64,000 nt of DNA, taken from NCBI RefSeq assembly GCF_004366075.1, contig NZ_SODU01000003.1, forward strand, positions 558,001 through 622,000, written 5' to 3'. The notes under the pieces are model-generated. The model did no database searches and was not told where the DNA came from. It worked only from the letters and a program-made list of their open reading frames with translations. Made by a program: the position numbers and the translations under genes. Each line of letters begins with the position of its first letter. Positions within the stretch are counted from its first letter, which is position 1. Shown here piece after piece: positions 1 through 8,014 of the stretch. This stretch comes from Kribbella pratensis. Lineage in GTDB: Bacteria; Actinomycetota; Actinomycetes; Propionibacteriales; Kribbellaceae.

Positions 1-138
1 GCGTTTTCCAAGCGCTTGTGACCGGTGAGAGCCCCTGCGTGATCGGCGGTCTCTTGCTACGCTCGTTTGATTGGTCGCCGTCGACGACGGCGGCCAGCAG
101 TATTTTCCTGCCCATCCCACCGACACAAGGAGCAGCCC

Positions 139-651
139 GTGACGCAGAAGATCGACGAGGACAGCGTTGTCTGGCTGACGCAGGACGGTTACGACCAGCT
201 GAAGTCCGAGCTCGAGCACCTCAAGGGCCCTGCCCGTGCCGAGATCACGCAGCGGATCAGCGAGGCCAGGGACGAGGGCGATCTCAAGGAGAACGGCGGC
301 TACCACGCCGCCAAGGACGAGCAGGGCAAGATCGAGGCGCGGATCCGGCAGTTGGAGGACATGCTCCGCCGGGCCCGGGTCGGCGAGACCCCGAAGGCCG
401 GCGGCAAGATCGAGCCCGGCATGAAGGTGTCCATCAAGTTCGCCGGTGACGACGACGTCGAGACGTTCCTGCTCGGCTCCCGCGAGCTGCTCGCCCTGGA
501 CGCGTCGGTCGACATCGACGTCTACTCGCCGCAGTCTCCCCTGGGCGCCGCGATCCTCGGCAAGAAGAAGGGCGACAAGGCCAAGTACGAGGCCCCGAAC
601 GGCAAGGACGTGACCGTCGAGATCGTCGCCGCGGAACCCTTCACCGGCTGA
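139..651 (+). CDS. greA: Transcription elongation factor GreA
   Basis: GreA binds in the RNA polymerase secondary channel and stimulates cleavage of backtracked transcripts. The product is 170 aa, slightly longer than the usual 155-165. It has an N-terminal coiled-coil hairpin (about residues 10-85) carrying the acidic tip motif ARDEGDLKENGGYHAA, and a C-terminal FKBP-like globular domain ending in a beta-rich segment. The GTG at 139 is chosen because AAGGAG lies 7 nt upstream and the family N-terminus begins here; an upstream in-frame ATG at 67 adds an Arg-rich tail unlike GreA. The gene is monocistronic, ending in a strong hairpin and converging on a VOC gene. Confidence 0.95.
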   Translation: MTQKIDEDSVVWLTQDGYDQLKSELEHLKGPARAEITQRISEARDEGDLKENGGYHAAKDEQGKIEARIRQLEDMLRRARVGETPKAGGKIEPGMKVSIKFAGDDDVETFLLGSRELLALDASVDIDVYSPQSPLGAAILGKKKGDKAKYEAPNGKDVTVEIVAAEPFTG

Positions 652-664
652 CCCACCAAGCTTC

Positions 665-700
665 CGAAGCGCCCCGGTGGACAGCCACCGGGGCGCTTCG
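665..700. terminator. Bidirectional hairpin terminator after greA
   Basis: A perfect 16-bp stem (arms 665-680 and 685-700) with an ACAG loop lies between the convergent greA and VOC genes. The T-rich tail is weak on both sides, as is common in GC-rich actinobacteria. Confidence 0.85.
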
Positions 701-705
701 TCGCT

Positions 706-1140
706 TCAGTGCGCGGCGGGAGCGAAGAGCTCGAGCTGGATGTTGTCCTGGTCGCGGAACACCAGGACCGACGCGTACGGCTCGTCGGCGATCGGCGACT
801 GGGTGAGCGGCTTGTCGGCGGTGCCGGCACGGATCACGCCGTGCGCCTCCAGATGGTCCTGCCACTGTTCGAGGTCGGCACGCGAGCCGACCGCGAAGCC
901 GGCATGGTCGAGCCCGGTGACGGTCTCGTCGGACAAGGCACCGTCGTTGGTCTCGTGGCGGTGCAGCGCGATCATCAGCTGATGGTCCGCGTCGGCGAGG
1001 ATCCGTCCGACACCGCCGGGATGCGGTACGTCGATCACCGGGTGGACCCCGAAGACCTCGCCGTACCACTGGACGCTCGACTCCAGGTCGGTCACGGTCA
1101 GGGCCAGATGGTGAAGCTTGAGCTGGGTGACTGCGGTCAT
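706..1140 (-). CDS. VOC (glyoxalase/dioxygenase) superfamily protein
   Basis: A 144-aa protein with two beta-alpha-beta-beta-beta repeats. The first starts LKLHHLALTVTDLESSVQWY and carries a candidate metal-ligand His; the second starts GLDHAGFAV and ends QLELFAP with the usual C-terminal Glu. These are the typical metal ligands of glyoxalase I or bleomycin-resistance relatives; the substrate cannot be told. The ATG at 1140 overlaps the TetR stop by 4 nt (ATGA), so the two are translationally coupled. An N-terminal extension to 1224 is the wrong frame of TetR. Its place in an efflux/regulator neighbourhood suggests a detoxification role, but that is inference. Confidence 0.85.
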   Translation of the reverse strand: MTAVTQLKLHHLALTVTDLESSVQWYGEVFGVHPVIDVPHPGGVGRILADADHQLMIALHRHETNDGALSDETVTGLDHAGFAVGSRADLEQWQDHLEAHGVIRAGTADKPLTQSPIADEPYASVLVFRDQDNIQLELFAPAAH

Positions 1141-1751
1141 GATTCCCCCTTGCTGTGCGTGGATCCCCTGCCCGCGTACTGGGCGAGGAACATCCGGGTC
1201 ACGTCCTCGACGAGCCGGGTCCACCGGTCGCCGTCCGGGTCGTTGGAGATCTGCTGGCCGACCAGGCCGACGGTGATGGCGGTCCAGATGTCGAGGTGCC
1301 GTGGATCGCGCACGCCGTTGCGTGCGAGGAGCTCACGCGTCACCGCCAGGGCGCTGACCGCGAGCTCGTACGACTCGGGCGACGGCGTGAAGCCGGGCAC
1401 CGAGTGCTGGAAGAGCAGCTGGTACCGCGGGACGTCGGACACGCAGAACGTGACGAACGCCCGGGCTTCGGTCAGCAGGTCCTCTTGTGGGTCGTCCGTC
1501 GCCGGCAGTGACGCCTTCAGCTCGACGAACGACTGTGCGGCCTGCGCGAACATCGCGTCCAGGATGGCGTTCTTGGATTCGAAGTACGCGTACAGGGTCG
1601 GCGTGGTGATGCCCGCCCGGCGAGCCAGCTCGCGTAAGGACAGGGCGGCCAACCCGTCCTCGCGCACCAACTCCCACGCGGCGGTGAGCACGTTCGCCCG
1701 CGCACTCTCCCGTCGCGCCTCACGCCAGTTGCCAGCCGGCTTCTTTAACAC
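1137..1751 (-). CDS. TetR/AcrR family transcriptional regulator
   Basis: One-component repressor of about 204 aa. The N-terminal helix-turn-helix (residues about 20-65) contains LSLRELARRAGITTPTLYAYFESK, followed by a helical ligand-binding domain with a TetR_C-like stretch. It lies just downstream of the ABC permease and overlaps the VOC gene by 4 nt. A promoter with -35 TTGACA at 1788-1783 and -10 AATAAT at 1764-1759 puts the transcript start at about 1751-1752, which is a GTG codon. A leaderless start at 1751 is therefore preferred over the in-frame GTG at 1769. It is the best local candidate to bind the TTGAGTC palindromes upstream of the ABC genes (inference). Confidence 0.88.
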   Translation of the reverse strand: MLKKPAGNWREARRESARANVLTAAWELVREDGLAALSLRELARRAGITTPTLYAYFESKNAILDAMFAQAAQSFVELKASLPATDDPQEDLLTEARAFVTFCVSDVPRYQLLFQHSVPGFTPSPESYELAVSALAVTRELLARNGVRDPRHLDIWTAITVGLVGQQISNDPDGDRWTRLVEDVTRMFLAQYAGRGSTHSKGES

Positions 1752-1758
1752 AGTTCGA

Positions 1759-1788
1759 ATTATTTGCACGCCGTATAAGCCTTGTCAA
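1759..1788 (-). promoter_or_regulatory. SigA-type promoter for TetR-VOC
   Basis: An AT-rich island in GC-rich DNA. Reading the minus strand, TTGACA (1788-1783), an 18-nt spacer, and AATAAT (1764-1759). The -35 box overlaps the stop codon of the upstream permease, so TetR-VOC can be expressed apart from the ABC genes. Confidence 0.6.
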
Positions 1789-2621
1789 TGCCCAGTGGCA
1801 CTCCGGTATTTGCGGACCGCGAGCGGCGCGAACACGACGATGATCGCCACGCACCAGATCAGCGACAGCCAGACCGGATGCTGGGCCGGGAAGCCGTCCG
1901 GGCTGGCGAACGGGGACGGGTTGCCGAACAGGTGCCTGCAGGCCGCGACGATCGACGAGATCGGGTTCCACTCGGCGACCGGTTGCAGCGCGCTCGGCAA
2001 CTGCGGGGTCGGCACGAACGCGTTCGAGAGGAACGTCAGCGGGAACAACCAGATCAGTCCCGCCGACGAGGCCACCTCGGGTCCGCCCACGGACAATCCG
2101 ATCAGCGCGCCGACCCACAGCATCGCGAACGCGAACAGCAGCAGGATCGCGAACGCCGCGAGCGCCTGGCCGAATCCGTTGTGCCAGCGCCAGCCGACGA
2201 TGAAGCCGCAGAGCACCATGATCAGCATGACGAACGCGTTGAACACCAGGTCTCCGACCACCCGGCCGGCGATCACCCCGGACCTTGCCATCGGCAACGA
2301 CCGGAACCGGTCGATGAGGCCCTTGGACATGTCGTCGGCCAGCCCCACGCTCGCCGACGCGACCGCGAACGCCATCGTCTGCGCGAAGATCCCGGACATC
2401 AGGAACTCCCGGTACGCGCGCGGCCCGGGGAAGCCCGGGATCGGGATCGCGTTCCCGAACACGTACGCGAACAGCAGCACGAACATGATCGGCTGGATGG
2501 TCGCGTAGATCAGCATGTCCGGCGTCCGCGGGATCCGTTTCAGGCTCCGCCACGCGAGCACCCCAGCGTCCGACAACGCCCGGCCGATCGGGTTCACCCG
2601 GGCCGGCAGCTCCGCACTCAC
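1785..2621 (-). CDS. ABC-2 type exporter permease (DrrB-like)
   Basis: Integral membrane subunit of 278 aa with six predicted membrane segments and the ABC-2 transporter pattern: an N-terminal cytoplasmic arm, then YATIQPIMFVLLFAYVFG, FLMSGIFAQTMAFAV, and a late segment preceding WNPISSIVAACRHLFGNP. The last is the signature of daunorubicin-resistance DrrB relatives. The GTG start at 2621 overlaps the ATPase stop by 4 nt (GTGA), giving tight coupling. With the ATPase it should form a half-transporter dimer extruding lipophilic drugs or lipids; the substrate is unknown. Confidence 0.92.
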   Translation of the reverse strand: MSAELPARVNPIGRALSDAGVLAWRSLKRIPRTPDMLIYATIQPIMFVLLFAYVFGNAIPIPGFPGPRAYREFLMSGIFAQTMAFAVASASVGLADDMSKGLIDRFRSLPMARSGVIAGRVVGDLVFNAFVMLIMVLCGFIVGWRWHNGFGQALAAFAILLLFAFAMLWVGALIGLSVGGPEVASSAGLIWLFPLTFLSNAFVPTPQLPSALQPVAEWNPISSIVAACRHLFGNPSPFASPDGFPAQHPVWLSLIWCVAIIVVFAPLAVRKYRSATGH

Positions 2622-3595
2622 AGCGACTCCTTCTGTTCGGCCTCGTGCCCGGTCAGGGTGAGGAAGACGTCGTCCAGCGTCGGGCGCCGCAGCCCGATGT
2701 CGGCGATCCGGATGTCCGCGGCGTCGAGCGTCCGGATCACGTCGACCAGCGCACTCGAGCCGCCGGGCGCCGGCACGGTGATCCGCCGGGTGTGCTCCTC
2801 GAGCGTCGTCGACTCCGGATCCGCGATCCTGAGCGCGCCGGTCAGCAGCTCCAGCGCCCGCACGGTGTCGCCCGGATCGTGGACGACGACCTCGATCCGC
2901 TCGCCGCCGACCTTCGCCTTGAGCTCGTCCGCCGTACCGCGAGCGATCACCGAGCCGTGATCGACGACCGCGATGCTGTCGGCCAGCTCGTCGGCCTCTT
3001 CCAGGTACTGCGTGGTGAGCAGGATCGTGACGCCCTCGCGGACCCGGTCGCGGATGATCTGCCACAGGTCGAGCCGCGAGCGCGGGTCGAGACCCGTGGT
3101 CGGCTCGTCGAGGAACAGCACCTTCGGGTGCGCGATCAGCGACCCGGCGAGGTCCAGCCTGCGCCGCATGCCACCGGAGTACGTCTTCAGGATCCGGTCC
3201 GCCGCCTCGGTCAGGTCGAACGTCGCGAGCAGTTCCTCCGCCCGCTGCTTGGCCTGCTGACTGCTCAGCCGGTACAGCCGGCCGAACATCCACAGGTTCT
3301 CCCGGCCGGTGAGCAGCTCGTCGACCGCGGCGTACTGCCCCGACAGCCCGACCAGCGACCGGACCGTGTCCGCCTCGGTGACCACGTCGTGGCCGAGCAC
3401 GCGGGCGGTGCCGGCGTCCGGCTTCATCAGTGTGGTGAGCACCCGGACCGTGGTGGTCTTGCCCGCCCCGTTCGGCCCGAGGAGGCCGAGGACGGTCCCT
3501 TCCGGTACGTCGAGATCGATGCCGTCGAGCGCCTTGACGGTGGTTTTCCTGCCCTTGAACGTCTTCACGAGGCCGGTCGCCTCGATTGCAGCCAT
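2618..3595 (-). CDS. ABC exporter ATPase (DrrA-like)
   Basis: ATP-binding subunit of 325 aa. Walker A GPNGAGKTT is at residues 40-48, the signature YSGGMRRRLDLAGS follows, Walker B is KVLFLDEPTTGLD, and the switch His lies in LLTTQYLEEADELAD. The long C-terminal tail ending in a RPTLDDVFLTLTG motif is typical of DrrA and daunorubicin-resistance ATPases. The ATG at 3595 is chosen because AGGGGGAAG precedes it; 24 further in-frame codons upstream are not family-like. Divergent from an MFS exporter, with shared palindromic operators between them. Confidence 0.95.
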   Translation of the reverse strand: MAAIEATGLVKTFKGRKTTVKALDGIDLDVPEGTVLGLLGPNGAGKTTTVRVLTTLMKPDAGTARVLGHDVVTEADTVRSLVGLSGQYAAVDELLTGRENLWMFGRLYRLSSQQAKQRAEELLATFDLTEAADRILKTYSGGMRRRLDLAGSLIAHPKVLFLDEPTTGLDPRSRLDLWQIIRDRVREGVTILLTTQYLEEADELADSIAVVDHGSVIARGTADELKAKVGGERIEVVVHDPGDTVRALELLTGALRIADPESTTLEEHTRRITVPAPGGSSALVDVIRTLDAADIRIADIGLRRPTLDDVFLTLTGHEAEQKESL

Positions 3596-3667
3596 CCGCA
3601 CTTCCCCCTTCTGGATGTGACGCAGGCCACCCATCCTGCCCGAGAACGCCGACAATTTCACCCGCAA

Positions 3668-3692
3668 ATTATATTGAGTCCATTGGACTCAA
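3668..3692 (-). promoter_or_regulatory. Promoter and operator 1 of the ABC operon
   Basis: A perfect palindrome, TTGAGTCCATTGGACTCAA (3674-3692, 9+1+9), lies directly upstream of a consensus minus-strand -10 TATAAT (3673-3668). A dimeric repressor bound here would block the ABC promoter. Confidence 0.7.
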
Positions 3693-3702
3693 CTTTCTTG
3701 AT

Positions 3703-3725
3703 AGTTGAGTCGACATGACTCAACT
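3703..3725 (+). promoter_or_regulatory. Operator 2 over the MFS start
   Basis: A second inverted repeat of the same half-site, AGTTGAGTC-N5-GACTCAACT (9+5+9), spans the ATG at 3715. A plus-strand -10-like GATAGT sits at 3700-3705. Spacing differs from operator 1 but the half-site TTGAGTC is identical. Confidence 0.65.
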
Positions 3726-4977
3726 CGGGGTTTACGGTCGCGGAATGGGCATCCTCCGTCACCCCGATTTCCGCCGGCTGTGGGCCGCCGACCTGCTCAG
3801 TCAGCTCGGGTCCCGCCTGAGCATGGGCGCGATCCCGCTGCTCGCCGTACTCACCCTCAACGCGTCGACGCTCCAGGTGTCGCTGCTCCGGACCTGCGAG
3901 ACCGCCGCCTGGCTCGTCCTCGGCCTGTTCGCAGGCGCCTGGGCCGACCGGATCCGCTGCCGCCCGGTCCTCGTGTACGCCGACCTGCTCCGGGCGCTCC
4001 TCTTCGCGTCGATCCCGATCGCCTGGTGGTTCGACGTACTCACCCTGACGCAGGTGTACGCCGTACTCGTGCCGGCCGGGATCCTCACGGTCCTGTTCGA
4101 CGTCGCGCACACGTCGTACCTGCCGAGGGTCCTCGAGCGGGACCGTCTCCTGCCGGGCAACGCCAAACTGGCCGCGAACCAATCGATCGCCGCGGTCATC
4201 GGCGCCGGCGCGAGCGGACTGCTCGTCCAATGGCTCGGCGCGGCGCTGACGATCGGCCTGGACGCACTCAGCTTCCTGTGGTCAGCGCTCTGGCTCCGCT
4301 CGATCCGGACGCCCGAGGCTGAACCGGTGCGGCCCGAGCTGCCCAATCTGCGCCGCGAGATCGGCGAGGGCATGCGCTACGTCTTCCGGCATCCGGTGCT
4401 CCGGCCGCTCGCCCTCAACACGATGACGACCATGCTCTTCCAGGCCGCGGCCGGCGCGATCATGGTCGTCTACCTGGTGCGCGGCGTCCATCTGCAGCCG
4501 GCCACCATCGGCGTACTCGGCATGATCGGCCTCCTCGGCGCGATCGTCGCCTCCGCGGTCACCGAGAAGCTCAGCAGCCGGTACGGCGATGCGCGCACGC
4601 TGCTGCTCTCGTCGACGGGTATCGGCGTCGCGTTCACCGTGCAGGCGCTGACCGCACCGGGCTGGATGGTGAGCTGGTTCGTCGTCGGCACACTGCTGGC
4701 CGGCTTCTGCATCATCGTCAGCTACATCCTGCAGGTCAGCACCCAGCAACGCCTCTGCCCGCCGGAGCTGCAGGGCCGGATGAGCGCCACCATGAGCTTC
4801 GTCAGCTGGGGAGCCGCCCCGGTCGGCAGCCTGTTGGGCGGCGCGCTGGGTACGGCGTTCGGCCTGCACACCACCTTGTGGATAGCAGGCCTAGGCACCT
4901 TGGCCGGAAACGCCTTCCTCTACCTCTCCCCCATCCGCACGCTGCACACGATCCCCGCCGAGGAGGTTGCCCACTGA
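3715..4977 (+). CDS. MFS exporter (MFS_3, enterobactin-exporter-like)
   Basis: Twelve-segment major facilitator of 420 aa. The body begins GMGILRHPDFRRLWAADLLSQLG and carries the loop 2-3 motif GAWADRIRCRPVL. A central TSYLPRVLERDRLLPGNAKL stretch is typical of the DHA3-like drug-efflux group also seen in the MFS at 54949-56199. Start is uncertain: ATG 3715 fits a leaderless transcript from GATAGT at 3700-3705, while ATG 3745 fits family N-termini; neither has a good Shine-Dalgarno. The 3' end runs into a 20-bp tandem repeat. Probably co-regulated with the divergent ABC exporter through the shared palindromes. Confidence 0.9.
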   Translation: MTQLGVYGRGMGILRHPDFRRLWAADLLSQLGSRLSMGAIPLLAVLTLNASTLQVSLLRTCETAAWLVLGLFAGAWADRIRCRPVLVYADLLRALLFASIPIAWWFDVLTLTQVYAVLVPAGILTVLFDVAHTSYLPRVLERDRLLPGNAKLAANQSIAAVIGAGASGLLVQWLGAALTIGLDALSFLWSALWLRSIRTPEAEPVRPELPNLRREIGEGMRYVFRHPVLRPLALNTMTTMLFQAAAGAIMVVYLVRGVHLQPATIGVLGMIGLLGAIVASAVTEKLSSRYGDARTLLLSSTGIGVAFTVQALTAPGWMVSWFVVGTLLAGFCIIVSYILQVSTQQRLCPPELQGRMSATMSFVSWGAAPVGSLLGGALGTAFGLHTTLWIAGLGTLAGNAFLYLSPIRTLHTIPAEEVAH

Positions 4978-5080
4978 CCTGGAGGGTTGCCCACCGAGCT
5001 AGAGGGTTGCCCACCGAGCTGGAGGCTTGCCCACCGAGCTGGAGGCTTGCCCACCGAGCTGGAGGGTTGCCCACTGCGAT
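4961..5080. repeat. Six 20-bp tandem repeats
   Basis: Units of 20 bp based on GGAGGGTTGCCCACCGAGCT run from 4961 to 5080. The first divergent unit forms the last codons of the MFS gene, the middle four are near identical, and the last becomes the left arm of a hairpin. There are no spacers, so this is not CRISPR. Confidence 0.9.
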
Positions 5081-5097
5081 TTTCAGTGGGCAACCCT
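5063..5097. terminator. Hairpin terminator from last repeat and an inverted copy
   Basis: Perfect 14-bp stem (5063-5076 with 5084-5097) and loop CGATTTT, made from the last direct repeat plus an inverted copy. It lies between two convergent genes. Confidence 0.75.
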
Positions 5098-5117
5098 TCA
5101 GGTGCGCGGGCAAGCGG

Positions 5118-6251
5118 TCAGTCCGAGGTGATCTGGGCGGTGCCTACGAGGACCTCTACGTCGAGGGCGGCACGGCCGCGGCCGATTTCCACGTCCTTGG
5201 ACTGGCCGGAGACGGCGCCGCTCCAGGTGACGCGGCCGAGCTGGGACTCGGTGTGGACATGGACGTCGGAGCCGCGGCGGAGCGAGACCTGCGCCGTACC
5301 GGACTCGACGCGGACGCGGGAGCGGCCCTTGGTGATCTGCGCGTCGAGGCTGGCCGAACCGGCCTGCACGAGTACGTCGATCGGCCCGTCGACGTCGGCG
5401 ACCTTCGCCGTACCGGCGGTGACGCGGACCCGGGTCAGGCCGGGCAGCCGCTCGGCGTTCACGCTGCCGCCGGTGACCTCGACCTCGACCTGGAGGTTCG
5501 GGTTGACGCGGATCGACAGCTCCCTGGCGAGGCCGTTGACGTGAGCCTTCAGGTCGGTCGGGTTGCGCAGCATGCTGAACCCATCGATCGAGACGCCCAT
5601 GTCGCCTTCACTGCTGATCGCGAGGGTGTCGCCGTCCCGCTTGATCACGTGCGGGCCGTCGACCGCGACACCGTTCACGGCAGGCTCACCGATCAGCCGG
5701 ACCCGCCGCCCGATCGCGCGCACGGTCACCCGCTGCACCCCGGACGGGATCGGCACGTTGCTGTGCTCCTCCTCGACCGGCTCCGCAGCGTCGCCGACCA
5801 CGTCATCGACCACGTCATCGACCACGTCATCGACCACACTGTCCCGCACCACCGACGGCTCGCCGGCAGCGCCGGCCACCGGCTCAGCAGTCGGCTCAGC
5901 GGTCGGCTCAGCGGTCGGCTCAGCGGTCGGCTCCCCGGTCGGCTCCCCGGTCGGCTCAGCAGTAGGTGAGTCGACGGCGTCCGCCCAGACGGTCGTGGAC
6001 GGGACGTCGTCGCCGGACGGCCACGGCCAGGGCGGCTTGCCTTCGGACCCTGCGCCCGCGTCATCGGCAACCGGCTCCTGCGCGCCCGGCCCGTCAGTGG
6101 CCGTGTCAGCAGCAGTGCCGGCGGCGTCCGCGGCCGCGGTCGGCTTGAGGGCCGCGATCAGGGTGGTGGCTTCCTCGGTCGAGAGGTGCCCCTTGGCGAC
6201 CCGGTCGAGGATGTCCTTGACCCGCCGGTCGTAGTCGCTCTGGTTGCTCAT
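5118..6251 (-). CDS. DUF4097-like beta-strand repeat protein
   Basis: A 377-aa protein, function not known. Residues 1-35 (YDRRVKDILDRVAKGHLSTEEA) form a short helical SHOCT-like motif. Residues about 40-155 are low complexity, with tandem PTAEP/PTGEP units and VDDVVDDVVDD. Residues about 165-377 are a right-handed beta-strand repeat typical of DUF4097 (VRVTAGTAKVADVDG, VLVQAGSASLDAQ, VRVESGTAQVSL). No signal peptide or membrane helix is visible, so it is probably cytoplasmic. ATG 6251 is chosen because upstream codons are Gly/Arg-rich out-of-family sequence. Confidence 0.82.
   Translation of the reverse strand: MSNQSDYDRRVKDILDRVAKGHLSTEEATTLIAALKPTAAADAAGTAADTATDGPGAQEPVADDAGAGSEGKPPWPWPSGDDVPSTTVWADAVDSPTAEPTGEPTGEPTAEPTAEPTAEPTAEPVAGAAGEPSVVRDSVVDDVVDDVVDDVVGDAAEPVEEEHSNVPIPSGVQRVTVRAIGRRVRLIGEPAVNGVAVDGPHVIKRDGDTLAISSEGDMGVSIDGFSMLRNPTDLKAHVNGLARELSIRVNPNLQVEVEVTGGSVNAERLPGLTRVRVTAGTAKVADVDGPIDVLVQAGSASLDAQITKGRSRVRVESGTAQVSLRRGSDVHVHTESQLGRVTWSGAVSGQSKDVEIGRGRAALDVEVLVGTAQITSD
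5799..5834. repeat. Three 12-bp repeats inside the DUF4097 gene
   Basis: CACGTCATCGAC three times in tandem; it encodes the VDDV repeats and keeps the frame. Confidence 0.85.
5881..5964. repeat. Seven 12-bp repeats inside the DUF4097 gene
   Basis: Units GGCTCAGCGGTC or GGCTCCCCGGTC (minus strand encodes TAEP/TGEP). Multiples of 12 keep the frame, so copy number can vary without breaking the protein. Confidence 0.85.
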
Positions 6252-6356
6252 GCCCCCAGTCCAGCACCCCGATGGGCCGAAACCAATCGGGGAATCCCCC
6301 CAACCCCCGCCCCCGGCACCCTGACCCCGGCTGACACGAGCGCCGCGAGCGCCAGC

Positions 6357-6391
6357 AGCGCGGGTCCCGAGAGTAGTCCGGGACCCGCGCT
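6357..6391. terminator. Hairpin downstream of MFS/DHA2
   Basis: Perfect 13-bp stem (6357-6369 with 6379-6391), 9-nt loop, no T tract. It lies past the stop of the minus-strand MFS gene. Confidence 0.6.
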
Positions 6392-6432
6392 GCGTTCTCA
6401 TATCCGAACAGCTCCAGTGGAGCTGGTTGTTG

Positions 6433-7926
6433 TCAGGCGGCCGGCGTCATCTCCTCCGCCGCCAGCTCGTCCTGTACGGCGGCCAACTCGGCAGCCTCTG
6501 CTTCTTCGGCGGCCCGGCGGGCCCGCAGGCCGTAGAGACCGGTCAGTGCGATGACCAGGCCGAGAGCCGCGATCCCCGTCACGACGCCGAGGCCCGACTT
6601 GTACGCCGACAGCACGCCGCTGGATGCGGTGACGCCGACGGTCTGGCCGCTGATCACCGCGGTCACGATCGCGAGGACGACCGCGCCGCCCACCTGGTTG
6701 GAGGTGTTGAACAGCCCGGAGGCAAGCCCCTGCTCGTGGTCCGGGACCCCGGACACCGCCTGGATGTTCAGCGACGGGAACCCGATCGCGAACCCGAGAC
6801 CGAGCAGCATGATGGTCGGGAACACGGTCGAGAAGTACGCCGACTCCGGGCCGATCCGCAGCGACAGCGCGTACCCGGCGACGAACAGCGCCATCGCGAC
6901 GATGATCATCTTCTCGGTGCCCACCCGGTCGACGATCTTGCCGACGTTCGGGGACAGCGTGGCGACCAGCAGTCCGGCCGGGAGGAACCCGAGCGCGGTC
7001 TCGAACGACGACCAGCCCAGCAGGTTCTGCAGGTACATGGTGCCGATCAGCTGGAAGGCGACGTACGAACCGAAGACGGTCAGGATGGCCAGGTTCGCCC
7101 GCCGCAGCGACGCGTTGCGCAGGATGCCGAGCCGGACCAGCGGGTGCTTGGTGCGCAGCTCGATCGCGACGAAGCCGGCCAGCAGGACGGCGGCGAGCAC
7201 GAACAGGCCGATGGTCTGCACCGAGGCCCAGCCGGCGTGCTCGGCGCCGACGACCGCGTAGACGAGAGACAGCATGCCGGCGGTGACGGTGATCGCCCCC
7301 GGCACGTCGTACCCGCCGGCGGCGTTGTCCCGCGGGCTGTTCGGGATCAGCTTGATCGCGAACAGCAACACGATCAGGGCGACCGGGCCGGGCATCAGGA
7401 AGGTCCAGCGCCAGCCGACCTCGGTCAGCGCGCCGCCGAGAATCAGGCCCATCGAGAAGCCGCTGGCGGCGCAGGTGGTGAAGATGCTGAGGGCGCGGTT
7501 GCGATCCGGGCCCTCGTGGAAGGTGGTGGTGATGATCGAGAGTGCGGCCGGGGCGGTGAACGCCGCGGCGACACCCTTCACGAACCGCGCGGCGATGAGC
7601 AGTTCGGGGTTGCTCGCCAGTGAGCTCAGCATCGAGACCACGGCGAAGACGGCGAGGGCGATCAGGAAGACCCGGCGCCGGCCGAGCAGGTCGGCGGTCC
7701 GTCCGCCGAGCAGCAGCAGACCGCCGTACCCGAGCACATAGCCGGTCACGACCCACTGGAGAGAGGCAAGGGAGACGCCCAGGTCGGCGCCGATGGACGG
7801 CAGGGACATGCCGACCATGGACACGTCCAGGCCGTCGAGGAAGATCACGCCGCAGACCACCAGGAGCGCTCCCCAGAGGCGCGCGTCCCAAGTCATGCGA
7901 GCTGGCGATGTGGTTTGCGTAGTCAC
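6433..7926 (-). CDS. MFS drug exporter, DHA2 (EmrB/QacA-like, 14 TM)
   Basis: Proton-driven multidrug efflux protein of 497 aa with about 14 membrane segments. It begins LWGALLVVCGVIFLDGLDVSM (segment 1), carries the motif A loop GRTADLLGRRRVF and the motif C-like region SGFSMGLILGGALTEVGWRWTF. A charged Ala/Glu-rich C-terminal tail follows the last helix. The GTG at 7926 sits about 8 nt from a minus-strand -10 AATAGT (7940-7935) with -35 TAGACA (7964-7959), so the transcript may be leaderless. Divergent from the MarR gene at 8015, its likely repressor. Confidence 0.93.
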   Translation of the reverse strand: MTTQTTSPARMTWDARLWGALLVVCGVIFLDGLDVSMVGMSLPSIGADLGVSLASLQWVVTGYVLGYGGLLLLGGRTADLLGRRRVFLIALAVFAVVSMLSSLASNPELLIAARFVKGVAAAFTAPAALSIITTTFHEGPDRNRALSIFTTCAASGFSMGLILGGALTEVGWRWTFLMPGPVALIVLLFAIKLIPNSPRDNAAGGYDVPGAITVTAGMLSLVYAVVGAEHAGWASVQTIGLFVLAAVLLAGFVAIELRTKHPLVRLGILRNASLRRANLAILTVFGSYVAFQLIGTMYLQNLLGWSSFETALGFLPAGLLVATLSPNVGKIVDRVGTEKMIIVAMALFVAGYALSLRIGPESAYFSTVFPTIMLLGLGFAIGFPSLNIQAVSGVPDHEQGLASGLFNTSNQVGGAVVLAIVTAVISGQTVGVTASSGVLSAYKSGLGVVTGIAALGLVIALTGLYGLRARRAAEEAEAAELAAVQDELAAEEMTPAA

Positions 7927-7934
7927 GAGAAGAG

Positions 7935-8007
7935 ACTATTGCATGCGTGTGCATCTAATGTCTAGGCATTAAATGCGCTTGCATTGAATGCGCATGCATG
8001 CTATGGT
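7935..8007. promoter_or_regulatory. Divergent promoters with three MarR-type operators
   Basis: Left promoter: -35 TAGACA and -10 AATAGT on minus (7964-7959, 7940-7935; spacer 18). Right promoter: -35 TTGCAT (7979-7984) and -10 TATGGT (8002-8007; spacer 17). Three ATGC-N4-GCAT inverted repeats occur: 7943-7954 in the left spacer, 7972-7985 (extended AATGC-N4-GCATT) between them, and 7988-7999 in the right spacer. The layout predicts simultaneous repression of both genes. Confidence 0.7.
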
Positions 8008-8014
8008 CGGTGAC

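Noticed and set aside
1..138. Gene or promoter upstream of greA
   Set aside because: Only 138 nt, no convincing -35/-10 pair with normal spacing and no coding pattern before the greA start.
709..2508. Very long open frame on the plus strand across VOC, TetR and permease genes
   Set aside because: Composition is Arg/Ser-rich with no domain; the minus-strand genes in the same place have clear families.
4961..5100. CRISPR-like repeats
   Set aside because: Units are contiguous with no spacers and no cas genes nearby.
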